Position numbers and translations under genes: made by a program. A stretch of DNA of 64,000 nt from a virus: IMG/VR virus record IMGVR_UViG_3300042291_001073, positions 1 to 64,000 of that record. One strand, given 5' to 3'. Position 1 is the stretch's first letter; every line of letters starts with the position of its first letter. Of this stretch, positions 26,401 through 34,900 are shown piece after piece. The notes below the pieces were generated by a model, which worked only from the letters and a program-made list of their open reading frames with translations, ran no database searches and was not told where the DNA came from.

Positions 26401-26641
26401 ATGTAATTATCGTAGCTGAAGTTAATAGGCGTGTAGTTGGATATGCAATGACCAGTGGAGTAATAAAACTATTATAGTTTACGCCATCCACTGGTCTATT
26501 GCCAAACTCGTAGGCACGCCCATTGGGATAGTATTGTCTGGCATACTCCCCTCTTACATTGTACTGAGCAATTACAGTAACCGAAGCTCCAACAACTGTG
26601 GTGTTGAAGTTCTTTTTAGATCCGTCAATTACTTGCGGCAT
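17486..26641 (-). CDS. Giant glycine-rich adhesin with LamG-like domains (3051 residues)
   Basis: A very large structural protein. It has four glycine-rich domains at about residues 235-500, 700-990, 1190-1480 and 2680-2940. Each starts with a small strand motif (GTYSWTAPSGVTSVSVVAVGG type), runs into poly-Gly loops and includes TPGQTYTVVVG. LamG/concanavalin-A-like domains lie at about 1500-1690 and 1855-2080 (SFNGSTSFLQIAHS, AWTAECWIRP), with a further beta-sandwich near 2200-2320. Ser/Thr-rich linkers with a repeated ITSV-type pattern join them. Glycine-rich tail proteins bind host receptors in several T-even phages, so host recognition is likely. The start has only a weak ribosome-binding site; the gene begins 15 nt after its neighbour's stop. 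Confidence 0.9.
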   Translation of the reverse strand: MPQVIDGSKKNFNTTVVGASVTVIAQYNVRGEYARQYYPNGRAYEFGNRPVDGVNYNSFITPLVIAYPTTRLLTSATIITLNNSFNYQRIQTPSTVYGYSTSTKLFTTGTNSISIPVNRDGAGVGIINTVTNPVYLNANIYGVELITTATYAFAIEQLSSTQTSGLTFGTIISANTNSSSFGSFGDGTVYVYTVTNSTSIIAVANTATVAPTNGSILGITPTGGTYTPPPVQSIVADILVVAGGGSGGNNNTTNGNGGGGGGGVLYATGVTLSSAYDVIVGAGGVAIANSTNANGNKGGNSSFGTYIAQGGGGGGSTGQGFDGGKMNGGSGGGSAYQNGGGSATQTSVNGAAAYGNAGGTTGYTWTGAGGGGAGGAGVNGSGSAPGGNGGAGKAFDISGTWRWYAGGGGGGGNSSERAGDGFAGGGRGAGTTTYYNYNVYTNEVNATTTGSGTPNAIAGTGGGGGGGSYWAANGGWSSGSGSGGSGIVIVRYPGSQRCQGGTVTTAGTYTIHTFTATGVTFTFSASAGTSLPTFRTPLVGPWTFTITGMSSSLELPSKSVISVVERSATLGTGNVVYVTNTGTSSITVSAFGGSVAPTTGILNAIYATGEIIPDTTITSVTATSTTSWEFNVIGIKGTGYLSVAAVVTATSVTGSFGLGNTVLVKSILNNTQIICYVTGTTTPIAGTIVGPYLTGLTGSLPAQPGDATYITTGTYSWVAPAGVTSVSVVAVGGGGGGGSTWSSGGGGGGGLGWKNNISVTPGQTYTVVVGSGGESTANANNNSTNLGGTSYFISTATVAGYGGGRGGPNATSFGGGYGGGYQGDGGGRGGNGAFDGSWNYGGAGAGGYTGRGADSYGGSSSGNAAPAGGGGGTGGWYSSTYGVPAGGGVGIYGQGSSGGASGQFYGGFGGSGGEQGRGGEGSGQSGFKTINGGKYGGGGGGSGTSYGGGWGGQGAVRIIWGTGRAFPTSNVTEITGAVAAVVTPFTKSSTVGGPSYDLRSPSIKNSPKLFQQNHVPNITGSVVYDTRRLTLERKSILQTGYFLRVNVPSETYGYSPARLFNTGTLAFTKFYTTSSTSTSISTQVNSEINPSTTGTFVYRVTPITSSSWIFRIYNISSSTVSSLTATSIITATTSSGKLGSFGVGSTVTVSTVTSPTSIIAVAYGGIGSLAPTAGLIDSISVPGGTYTPPVPVETDQNYTAPGTYTFIVPSNATTLSVMAVGAGGAGDDGNSGDGGGGGGSGGSAGFFNNLSVTPGQTLTIVVGLGGIATATKNTKAPDGGLSSVAFGSFTMTVPGGIGGTPYSTNPGAPAPAAPSFANTPGGVTTGGYAGGPGGAGWDGGGGGGGAGGLGGAGGNGSTSYSPSGTLYQSGFNGGAGAGGGGAASFSAGTGGSNSGYSGGAGGAGQNNVTGGGGGGSATYTPIVSSTNGGAGNGLSSAGSRGGEGGFPGGGGGGSWDGGTGLASSGGNGFVRLVWAGTVQAYTGSSYSGVSLGNELLTPPGATKLLGIQFNGGAITISGSYSLTTTGSLTFPTTGGVQNTGHATGWNMASNYLRINELTTVASNWSKTYVAWYKGTQTASGGSYSPSVPIFSDPANSIYWGLGISSGKICVANATQNVGTTLVNTNNWFCLAWVVKSNYQVDAYVNGVKELTNIAVNSSYPGTSYIGNGYPYAGTEAPTALDAIQVISGELTAAQILEIYTAGIASGSSSGVTIPTPLENKYFGVQSAFVSVVSVSSATIRDYNVGTLTNILSVTSDTTPGLITSVSGTNPWTLTIQQLRSTAQFTTGTIVRSTPLGGSFGGNTVIVTEVNSSTSITCIAQNGTLAPTTGTIVGIYSAGPDIGNYIGPVTGVSTLTNTSSYSVSFNGSTSFLQIAHSTNFNLNNLAWTAECWIRPDGDYSAYRAIFCKRVTSSGTTSYEGFLRISTGVISFYNGTEYNSSYTLTAGVWSHCAWVYTGSTLNIYVNGSLVYSVAISMGADNTEPFLIGNARGYSEYFNGYLSNFRLVKGLAVYTGNFTPTTSTLATTQISGTNIAPISTGTYTVLLTCQSTSFIDNSSYNNTITQTSAVVSVINPFTPITTIAPYTFTISGLTSTNAFIYGSIITATNMVGSLGTATVYVTSVLNSEQITCLSTATATSGRIGTVSTTGAVMSFSTVTVPYETITLVASGNLTVTNNGTTDVTVFKTSGSINWDNQAYISTGFTAPVTMEFYKQAAATDNGASYAMIGWNADPTANASYDTIDWAAYPYQSNNFNIHHNGSNLGDQGGSWNPANKFYIVYTTDGYIKHYNGSKLLYSVFKGTGQTVYFDSSFYSVNSTFGGFSNIRIKKSEWLGTDYSTGVALPIINYAPISTSTIYTGFGARSGPAASVLIAGANASETPVIRQRFSALPSDNGNDSMIVTITANSPYAEGNLIGNQATEPVGSYTRDTTVAYGKSRWVIPEYQGFLYGGQQAATVSVNAAGHLGNYVRTADNAKIITTTTRATFSASISIGVDSGAVGTIGTVIGSGPWIFDITGLSSTVGFATKDILSAQARVGNLGQGNIVYITVVNTSSYSISCLAYGSVAPTPGAINSIYSTGELELDPTISSISTITTASWSFTVIGLKGTSNYTAGSIVTITTSSVSGGNGGDGNTVVVSAIGSINQITCYSTGTSTPKLGVISGVVPTGGTGSYPTAGDATYVTTGTYSWTAPSGVTSVSVVAVGGGGGGGHVWSSGGGGGGGLGWKNNIPVTPGVSYTVVVGQGGESTSNASNLSTNLGGTSYFISTATVAGYGGGRGGPGATSFGGGYGGGFLGDGGGRGGNGAFEGSWNRGGAGAGGYAGQGADNAGGYFTAYNPPAGSGAGAASGYYSSTYGVPAGGGVGIFGKGADGVGSSSYFGGGGGSGGEQGRGGEGSGQSGLRIINGGAFGGGGGGSGTSYGGGWGGVGAVRIIWGSGRAFPATNAGAVTAVIAVATATVKSSTIGGSSYNREGSHVYTNRMPYPESIGIDRVDQIVTVDTITNDAVQLKIFAFQNLSAATAGSRSITNSLIGSENFFVAGTGTDGATVLSAYWF
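17950..18600 (-). repeat. Glycine-rich domain duplication, copy near the C-terminus
   Basis: This stretch is nearly repeated at about 23860-24520 in the same gene, about 5.9 kb away. Stretches of about 40 identical bases occur (for example starting at 17952 and 23865, and at 18333 and 24243), including third codon positions. This indicates a recent intragenic duplication or gene conversion. Confidence 0.8.
23860..24520 (-). repeat. Glycine-rich domain duplication, second copy
   Basis: Partner of 17950-18600. Both encode the same order of motifs: a beta strand, a poly-Gly loop, LGWKNNI, TPG-x-x-YTVVVG, YFISTATVAGYGGG and GGRGG blocks. The two copies differ mostly in the loop after YGVPAGGGVGI. 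Confidence 0.8.
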
Positions 26642-26656
26642 TAGCTTCTACTACTA

Positions 26657-28384
26657 TTAAATGTCAACGCTGGCAATAATATTATTGACGCCACCACCTG
26701 TAATAGTCAAGTTAACAACTGTACTCGCACTAGCACTTGTAGTAACTGTTAAGTTCTTAGTGCTGTTAGTAGTAAACAACATAGTATTACCATCAATGGC
26801 CAAGTTTACAGATGTTGAAATTCGCAGTCCATCTGAGCCATAAGCATCTACTGTACAGCTTGTAGAAATGTTACTACCAGTAAAGGTAAAGTTAGTACTG
26901 GCCATAACAACGTTGATTGTAACCGGAATAGTAGGAGTAATCATGTGTAATACACCCTGTGCTTTTTCACGGCTGAATCCCCAAATTCTGTTAGTTTGAT
27001 CTAGACCAACCATACGGAATTCATACGGATATGTTCCAGTTGGCGCCCACCCTGTGCTAGAGTTGAAGCTGAAGAACTTCATTTGTAGAGTTACAGGTGC
27101 CATCACCTGTGTGCCTGTTGCATTAATAGGCATAAAGTCTCTAGGAATATCGTTGACAGTTGGGAATGTGTAAGAACTGTGATAAGTCAATACGTCATCT
27201 CCTGTGCCTGAACCAATGGTGTAGGTCATCATTGTACGTTTTTGTGATGTACTCCAACGAGTTGGTCCACTGTTGGTATGTGCAAACTTGTCAGTTAACC
27301 AGAATGTGATGTAGTTTACACCATCAACTGTAAACTGATAAGGCTTCATGTGCCAGCTATAGTAGTTGTAACTACTGGTACCTTCAGTGGTATATCTTGT
27401 CGCGTAAGTAGCATAGGTATTTGCACCTGAATAGGTCATTGTACAGTTAGTAGCTGACACTGAACCATCAGCTGGGTTCCATACATAACGAATTGGTGCT
27501 AGGGCACTGTTAGTATCGTAGTGACTACTGTAAAGTACACGACGAGTCGAACTTGCACGTCTAATGTTACTTGGCCAAGATTTTGGTGAAGTTAATGAAG
27601 TGTTACTTCTATAGCTTGCACTAATTATATCAGTCCTAGCATATGTAGTAGGGTGAATTTTATAAAAATAATACTGACTGTAACTGCTGCTATAATCTGT
27701 TACGCCTACTGCGTGTATGAATCCCTGATCATCTACACCCATGAAGAAGTTCTTGCAGTAAGTACCAGGAGTGTCTACAGTACTAAAACTGGTTGTAACA
27801 GTTTCATATTGATTGACGTATACCCAGTAATCACCTTGTGATCCGCCCATAGCAATACCCCAAAGTCTACCGTTTGATACATCTTCATAGCAGAAATGGG
27901 TTGGCAGGTTAGCAACGTTATTGAAAGATGTTGCCCCCGAGCCAGCAGTTATATCAGTGCTACCATATAAGAAATTATAGTTATTACCTGCCGATCCTTT
28001 GACGTCGCCACCATGGGAGTAATAGGCATTCGCATGTACTTTACCATTAATGGTCTTCCACATTCTTCTTACTGGAAAATAATTCCAGTCAAGGGATACA
28101 TTATAGGTAGATTCCATGTTATTATCATAAGGAGTACTTGTGTCAGAGTTAGCCCAACATTGGATAGTACCTTTTTCCAAGTACATAATACCCCATGCAT
28201 CGTCAGCAAATCCTGTATAATAGAGGTCGTTATAGTTAAACGACCAATTTTTTTGGAATAAAGGAGCTAGGGTAGTAGTATCATGCCCCTGAGTGCTGAT
28301 AAACAATCTATTGTTAGTTAGCACTGGATCTTCTACTAGAACATAATATCCAGCACCTAATCTTTTAACGTGTATTTCAGCCAT
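26657..28384 (-). CDS. Unknown structural protein (beta-rich)
   Basis: A 575-residue protein with many Tyr/Trp/Ser/Thr residues and repeated short strands (NWSFNYNDLYYTGFADDAW, HFCYEDVSNGRLWGIAMGG, FFMGVDDQGFIHAVGV), which suggest a beta-propeller followed by a C-terminal beta-sandwich (VVMASTNFTFTGSNIST, TTSASASTVVNLTITGG). I do not recognise the family. It lies in the fibre cluster, 15 nt before the giant adhesin, so a tail or baseplate appendage role is likely. GAGGAAG precedes the ATG. Confidence 0.82.
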   Translation of the reverse strand: MAEIHVKRLGAGYYVLVEDPVLTNNRLFISTQGHDTTTLAPLFQKNWSFNYNDLYYTGFADDAWGIMYLEKGTIQCWANSDTSTPYDNNMESTYNVSLDWNYFPVRRMWKTINGKVHANAYYSHGGDVKGSAGNNYNFLYGSTDITAGSGATSFNNVANLPTHFCYEDVSNGRLWGIAMGGSQGDYWVYVNQYETVTTSFSTVDTPGTYCKNFFMGVDDQGFIHAVGVTDYSSSYSQYYFYKIHPTTYARTDIISASYRSNTSLTSPKSWPSNIRRASSTRRVLYSSHYDTNSALAPIRYVWNPADGSVSATNCTMTYSGANTYATYATRYTTEGTSSYNYYSWHMKPYQFTVDGVNYITFWLTDKFAHTNSGPTRWSTSQKRTMMTYTIGSGTGDDVLTYHSSYTFPTVNDIPRDFMPINATGTQVMAPVTLQMKFFSFNSSTGWAPTGTYPYEFRMVGLDQTNRIWGFSREKAQGVLHMITPTIPVTINVVMASTNFTFTGSNISTSCTVDAYGSDGLRISTSVNLAIDGNTMLFTTNSTKNLTVTTSASASTVVNLTITGGGVNNIIASVDI

Positions 28385-28386
28385 TT

Positions 28387-28560
28387 TTATTCTTCCTCAG
28401 TTTGTGGTTTAGTAGCTTCCCACCATGCTAATGCTTCTTCTTCGTCGGCCCATAGTTCCTGTGATCCAGTATCAGTGGGTTTAAATGGCTGATGTATCAA
28501 ATGACGTTCTCCGTCAAACACGTCAAGAACTCCATTATTATATACTGTACGTATGCTCAT
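28387..28560 (-). CDS. 57-residue protein between fibre genes
   Basis: A small acidic protein starting MSIRTVYNNGVLDVFDGERH and ending WWEATKPQTEEE. The ATG at 28558-28560 follows the stop of the upstream fibre gene without a gap and has an AAGGAA ribosome-binding site; it ends 2 nt before the next gene. The pattern of an N-terminal beta hairpin with DG and a C-terminal W-A-D-x-E-E-A-x-x-W-W looks like the short proteins that accompany fibre genes in T4-like phages. It could be a chaperone or small virion protein, but this is unproven. Confidence 0.72.
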   Translation of the reverse strand: MSIRTVYNNGVLDVFDGERHLIHQPFKPTDTGSQELWADEEEALAWWEATKPQTEEE

Positions 28561-31500
28561 TTATATATTCCTTGTATATGTAAAAGTAACGGTCAAATCT
28601 GACCCTGCGTTAATGTTTCCAATATTTATCACATCAACAGTGATATAATCATTTGCATTGATATTAATTGTTGATGTGTTCAGGGCAGATACCGTTGTTG
28701 ATGTATTTATAGTCAATGTAGCCGTTGAGTTAGAATTAATATTAACTCTAACATCTACGCCCTGTGAACCCACAGGCGCAACTTCTACTCGAGCTTTCAT
28801 GCTGGTTATTGTGCTGTTTACCGGTACATACCACTTTTCAGTGCCAGGATTCACTGTTAATACGCCCGGTTTTCTATAGTGTCTTTCTAGTACAGTAGCG
28901 CCGCCTGCGCCCCCATCTCCGGGATCACCTTTTTCACCCTTACTACCTGTAAAACCCTGGGCGCCATTGGCACCGTTTGTACCTGCTGAACCAGTATATC
29001 CAATAGGACCAGTATAGCCCATGTCGCCTTTACTACCAGTATATCCAATACTACCTGTAAAACCTGTTGCGCCAGTGGCACCTCCAGTACCGGCAGTACC
29101 TTCCGGGCCTTGGCTACCTGTAAATCCTATTTCACCTTGACTACCTGTAAATCCAGCAGCACCACGACTACCAGTGTAACCAGGACCACCTTGGCTACCA
29201 GTGTAACCTATTTCACCTTGACTACCGTCATAACCTCGAGCACCAACTACTTGGCCATTTTGATATATGTTCCCAGTATAATTAATATCACCTCGAACAT
29301 ACAGACCACCGCCAATTCCCATACCGCCGTAGGCCACTACTGCGGCACTGACAGTTGACGTTGCTGTGGTTACATTAAGGAATAAAAAGGTACTGGTTGT
29401 ACTTGTTGTTAGGCCAGCAGTACCTGTTAGACCAATAGGTCCTGTGGCGCCACGTGGCCCTTGACCACCTTGCTTGCTCATTTCTAGAGCTATATAATCA
29501 ATCCAGGTTCTGTAGCTAATGTTTCCGCCATCGATGTGGTTTAATCTTAGGGTAACTGCGCCACCCGAAACATAAGGGTCAGAATCAATTACGCCTAGTG
29601 CTAATTGATACCAACCTGGCAATCCAGAATAAACTGCAAATGTATTCCAAGCAGAAGTAACATAGTTGTATAGATCGATATTAATTGTATGATCAGAACT
29701 TTGAGTATAGTTAATGTTTAATACAACACGGTTGAATTCTGTAATACCCGTAAAACCAACATAAACAATATATCCAGGACTAGTGACCGCATCATTAATA
29801 CTGTAGAATCCAGAATTTGTTGCGGTGTTGTAGTCGTTGAATGTTCGAATATCCAGTACTGTACCAAAATTGTAACTACCATAGGCAGTGTCTGTCCCTG
29901 CTAGGGTTGGCAAACCTGCAAACTCACTAGGATCATTGGTAATGTAAGCCGCAGGGTAGGTTACTGTTAACAGATCGTTTGAAGTGATCACTGAAGATCC
30001 ACCAACAACTAAAGAACCGCCTACATATAAATTACCACCAATGCCAGCACCACCTGCTACTACTAATGCACCTGTAGTAGTCGATGCAGATGCAGTTGTG
30101 CTGGCTAAAATTGCGGCACCAGTTTTAAATAATCCGTATTCTGTCCCAGTGAATATTCCGCCCACCTCTTCACCGTTGCTGTACCACTCTAAATATCCAC
30201 TAGAGTTATCCAACCCCAAGAATGCATTTTTATCTTGGCCTTTGTAATAGTGATAGACAAAACCAATGTCTTTGCCATCATCTATTGTCCAACTATGTTC
30301 AGTCCCAGTACTGCCTAAAGGAACGTGTACATTAACTAAGTTATCAGTGTAGACTGTGTTAGTAGAATATATGTAGGTACTTGTACCGGCAAATATAACA
30401 TTATTTTGAAAGTATGCGGGACCATCAACATATAAGCTGCCATTAATACCAACTCCACCTGCAACATATAACGAATTGTCTACAAGAGTAGAAGTGCTAG
30501 ATAGCGTAGATAGTATACTAATCCTACCGCCAATGTTTACATCCTGACCTATGCCAACTCCCCCAGGTGTTGTAATAGCACCTGTGGTGGTAGAAGTTGA
30601 ATTAGTTGTAGTGTTTACAAATAAAGTCTGTGATATTTCAGTTTGTCCCAGTGTACTAGATAGTCCACTGGATGTGGTTAATACCTCGGCATTGTTAAGA
30701 TATGCAGTACCTGCAACATATAAATTCTGCCCAATTCGTACATCTAGACCAATGCCAACACCACCTACAACCTGCAATGCACCTGTGGTAGTTGACGTAG
30801 CGTTAGTAGTTGTATTGACAACAAAATCTTGAGTAACCTGTGTTAGACCTTCTACGCTGGTAATTCTAGAAGAAGTAGTTAATACTTCTGCATCATTAAG
30901 ATATGCAGTACCACCAACATACAGATTGCCCTGTATGCCTACACCACCGGCAACTTGCAAGGCTCCAGTTAGTGTTGATATAGCAGTAGTGGTATTGGTT
31001 ATTGTGAATATTTCAGCAAACGGACTACCGCCGCCTTCACCAATGGATGTATCGTAACTAAGTTGACCAGTGGTTGTGTTATAATATACAACAAACGAGG
31101 TACCGGTATTAGCAAGTCCACCTACAAATAATGCCCCGCCAATTCCAACTCCGCCTTGGACCTGCAGAGCACCAGTAGCAGTTGAAGTGGCATTAGTATT
31201 AGTGTTAACCTGGAGGGTCTGATTAATAATAGAACTACCTAGAACACTAGAAAGTCCACTTTGTGTGGTCAATATTTCAGCACCGTTTAGGTAAGCAGTT
31301 CCCCCAACGTGTAGATTTCCTGCAACTACCGCGCCGCCTTGAATTCGCAGGGCATTTGTATTATAGCTGAATCTATCAGACGCTGTTGAAAATATTGTAA
31401 CAACACCAGCTGTACTAACTGTTACCATTTCGGACCAAGTTCTAACGTTAGAAGAAGTTGATCCTATTAATATACTGCCGTCAACAGAAGGCGGTCCTAG

Positions 31501-31605
31501 ATCAGGTTCTGCTTGACTGAGGCTAAGATTATTATATCGATCAACGGTGAGTCTATCACCATAAACCTTTTTTACCTTGCCGGTTAAGAGTCTACTGTTA
31601 CTCAT
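28561..31605 (-). CDS. Tail fibre with tandem beta repeats and a collagen-like C-terminal region
   Basis: A 1014-residue fibre. Residues about 85-430 contain at least five repeats of about 55 residues with the core TGALQV-x-GGVGIGG-x-LYVGGTAYLN and A/N-E-V/I-LTT, likely a trimeric beta shaft. A jelly-roll-like region follows. A collagen-like Gly-x-y tract spans residues about 735-750 and 805-905 (GYDGSQGEIGYTGSQ and similar), then a C-terminal beta domain of about 110 residues. The upstream gene ends 8 nt inside this one. Such proteins form long side fibres or receptor-binding fibres. Confidence 0.88.
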   Translation of the reverse strand: MSNSRLLTGKVKKVYGDRLTVDRYNNLSLSQAEPDLGPPSVDGSILIGSTSSNVRTWSEMVTVSTAGVVTIFSTASDRFSYNTNALRIQGGAVVAGNLHVGGTAYLNGAEILTTQSGLSSVLGSSIINQTLQVNTNTNATSTATGALQVQGGVGIGGALFVGGLANTGTSFVVYYNTTTGQLSYDTSIGEGGGSPFAEIFTITNTTTAISTLTGALQVAGGVGIQGNLYVGGTAYLNDAEVLTTSSRITSVEGLTQVTQDFVVNTTTNATSTTTGALQVVGGVGIGLDVRIGQNLYVAGTAYLNNAEVLTTSSGLSSTLGQTEISQTLFVNTTTNSTSTTTGAITTPGGVGIGQDVNIGGRISILSTLSSTSTLVDNSLYVAGGVGINGSLYVDGPAYFQNNVIFAGTSTYIYSTNTVYTDNLVNVHVPLGSTGTEHSWTIDDGKDIGFVYHYYKGQDKNAFLGLDNSSGYLEWYSNGEEVGGIFTGTEYGLFKTGAAILASTTASASTTTGALVVAGGAGIGGNLYVGGSLVVGGSSVITSNDLLTVTYPAAYITNDPSEFAGLPTLAGTDTAYGSYNFGTVLDIRTFNDYNTATNSGFYSINDAVTSPGYIVYVGFTGITEFNRVVLNINYTQSSDHTINIDLYNYVTSAWNTFAVYSGLPGWYQLALGVIDSDPYVSGGAVTLRLNHIDGGNISYRTWIDYIALEMSKQGGQGPRGATGPIGLTGTAGLTTSTTSTFLFLNVTTATSTVSAAVVAYGGMGIGGGLYVRGDINYTGNIYQNGQVVGARGYDGSQGEIGYTGSQGGPGYTGSRGAAGFTGSQGEIGFTGSQGPEGTAGTGGATGATGFTGSIGYTGSKGDMGYTGPIGYTGSAGTNGANGAQGFTGSKGEKGDPGDGGAGGATVLERHYRKPGVLTVNPGTEKWYVPVNSTITSMKARVEVAPVGSQGVDVRVNINSNSTATLTINTSTTVSALNTSTININANDYITVDVINIGNINAGSDLTVTFTYTRNI

Positions 31606-31939
31606 TGCTTGTTTCTAGAATACTTAGTACTAGGTTAACGCTGGCATTGGCGCCAGCACTGGCTGTAATGGATGCACCTGTTTCAATAACTAATTTTCCA
31701 GTGGTTATTTCGGCAGAGTCGTTTACTGGAATTTCAAAATCTTTCAACATGATAAAATTTGTTTCATTTTTAACCAATGTAAATCTCACTGTCACTGGGT
31801 CATTACCAATATTGGTGGCCTGGGCACCAAGCACAATAGTAGTAAGACCGTCAGGTGTGGTGTAAATTGTTGCAGTAGTAGTAGTTAATTCAACTGCTTT
31901 TGTTTTAAACGAATTTAAGGGTAGGGCTGCGGTTGCCAT
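31598..31939 (-). CDS. Small beta-sandwich virion protein
   Basis: A 113-residue beta-rich protein (AVELTTTTATIYTTPDGLTTIVLGAQATNIGNDPVTVRF type strands). The C-terminal stretch KLVIETGASITASAG...LVLSILET resembles a small structural protein common in aquatic T4-like phages; I recall this only as a pattern. Overlap of 8 nt with the following fibre gene indicates coupled translation. AGGATC lies before the ATG. It may cap or connect a fibre. Confidence 0.8.
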   Translation of the reverse strand: MATAALPLNSFKTKAVELTTTTATIYTTPDGLTTIVLGAQATNIGNDPVTVRFTLVKNETNFIMLKDFEIPVNDSAEITTGKLVIETGASITASAGANASVNLVLSILETSNE

Positions 31940-31942
31940 GTT

Positions 31943-34900
31943 TTATGATCCTATTGCTAATATATACGGTGTCAGAACTGCGAACAAACTCTTAGTGAAC
32001 GTTCTTCCGGAGATCGTTCCTAAATTTCTATTTATGGTTAAATCATTACCAATTCGGAAATCTCCGCGTTGGTCAGTGCCTGTGAAATAAACTTTACCAC
32101 CGTTAATTTCTACTGCTTGATTAGCACTAATGGGTTCGCCACCAAGACTAGGCAATGACGCATTAATATTAACCCCTGCGCCAATCCATTCAAATGAATG
32201 TCCTGATGATGTAATCAAACTGTATTGATGGAAGGTTACCACAGTATTGTCATTGATTATGCTCGGTACAAATTCTTCTACTGTAACAGTACTAGAATAT
32301 CCATTTTCAACAATGCTGGCAACGATGTCTACAAGAGCCTGTGCTATAGCAGATTGTGTAGATGTAGCAGCAGTAGAGGTGGTACTTTGCGGTACCACAA
32401 GTTGTTGCGTTGGGCTTATGACATTATTAACAAGGCAGTCATCTATGATTGTTTTAATAAAATAGTAGGCTGCCACTGTTGCAGGTTTTGTATTTGCAGG
32501 AATTGTAAGCACCGCACCATTATAGTAGGCATCGGCAGCGTTGGCAGTTTGGCTGTTACCCCCATATAATACATCGTAGGTCACAGCATCTATAATATAT
32601 CCTACATCTCGTTTGCAAGTAGAGGTACTGTATACCAGTCCCACAAAACTAGTATTAACGTATGCTATTGTTTCAGCTTGAATAAAACTTCTATTTGCTA
32701 ATAATAGATTAAACGCATTGTTAACTGTAGTGCTAGTATTAGCAGTAAGATTAATAGGAGTCCGAGTAGGTGCTACACTAGGTCCAGTATTAATTATATC
32801 AGTGATCGTAGTTATCAAACTATTAACTAATCCAATCTCTGTTGATCCTGCCGTTCCTGTAGTTATTGCCTGAGCAACTGATGTTTGATATCGATTTGTA
32901 ACAGTGGTACCTGTAATAATCTTAGCCGAAATATCTTTGATAAAATTATATGCCGCAGTAGTTTGCGGTATCTCATTTCTTATTTCAGAACTACTTGCAT
33001 TATATCCATAGTAATATACACCACTCATAATGCTTTGCCTATTGCCGCCATGTAATAGGTCAAATGCCACTGAGTCAATAATATATCCTAGATCTCGATA
33101 GCAGGTTGCAGTGTTATAACTAAATCCAGGATTATTAGCGTTGATCCAATCTATTGTATCAGTTTGTATACTTGCTTTATTAGCCAGTATCGCATTATAT
33201 GCCAATACAATACCGGCATCGGTGCTAACAAAACCGTTAGGCTCTACACGATTACTAACATCACCGGCACCATTGTTAATAATATCTAGTATTATATCAA
33301 AGTGATTAGTCACCGTAGTTGATGCTGTTAAGCCGCCTGCTGTAAATGATATAGTGCCCGCTAATCCCCTTGCATGAATTATTGCGTTAGTAGTTGTTGT
33401 TAATTGTTCAAAAATATTTCCAGTATAATTGCCCTGGCTCCAGTATTGTAATCCTGCAAACGTGCTCTGACTAGTGCCTCCGTACAAAATATCAAATGCT
33501 AGAGAATCAACAATAAATCCAGTATCTCTGTAACACGATGTTGTATTATAAGTAAAATTACTGATATATGCCACTGTTTCTTCAGCAATAAAATTTTTAT
33601 TATTTTGAAGAATAAGGCTGGCATTTACTGTAGCTGTAGTCGCACCAGTTGGAGGAGTAAACAATAACGCAGGTACTACACTTAACCCTGTTTGTAAGAT
33701 GTTTAAAAATACGGTAAACAATCCGACAACTCTAGAATACGGATCAGATGGACCATTAATCAATAATGCAAGTACCTTAGTTCTTAAGAAATTTACAGCA
33801 CTTATTGTTTGAGTTTTCTGAGCTGTAAATATTGTTAAAGTTTCTCTGTAGTAACTAGCAGCTTCATCAATGGTTCTATAATTAGTGTTTAGTACCATGT
33901 CGTAGGCTATTGAATCTAAAATATCTCCAACGTTTCTACTAAAATTAAATTGATTATAATCAAATCCCGGAAATTCTTCTAATACGTGTTTAATTGTTTC
34001 AATCTGTAATTTAGTTTTTTCATCAAGGATAGTCTGTCTTGCATTTCTGTATGTTGCAGATTCGGCAGTTAGACTAGGATATGTTATGTCAGTATTACCA
34101 GTCTTAAATGCTGTACTTGCACTAATAGTATAGTAATCACCATCACCAAAACTTACTGCATCACCAATTCCAGGTTTTTGAGTTAAATTGTCAATTACAA
34201 ATTCGAGACCGTTTGTTGCTCCGTTGACTTTACCTGAATAATTTGCAGAACTTACTCCGTCTGCATAAAGAGCATAATTACCAAAGCTACTATTGCTGTT
34301 AGTAATAGAACAATTACCACCAGACTCACATAAGAAACCTTTGTCACAACAGATAGTAAACACAGAAACTAGCTGTGTATATCCACCATTGAGCATGTGT
34401 ACACCGATACCACCTTGATTGTACTGTGTATACGCATCAACCACCATAGATTTTGTACCCAGTGCGTGACTTCCATCTACACGCATACCAGTTCCGTTGC
34501 TGGTCATTGATGTACAGTTTTGTACGTAAGGGCTGGTTGAAATAACACCAGCACTACCATCTGGATTAAACGCTACAGCAGCAGCTGGACTCACATGGTC
34601 CTTGAATGTCATATGTGCTAGATAACATCCGTTATTAACGTAGAATAAATCTTGAGTAACATTCTGAGGTCTAACTATTACAGATCTTAGATTATCTCCT
34701 ACAACAGATACAAAATCTGGAACAGTCATAGGATTATTTTCTATATAATCTCCGCTCTTAACAAAAATAGTAGTGCCACGTGTAGCTATTGCTAACGCAG
34801 CCCGAATAGTAAGTTTACTTAAATTTAAACTAGTACCCGAGTTACTGTCGTTACCACTTTCACTGACATATAAAACATTGCTAACAGCCATGTTACCGAT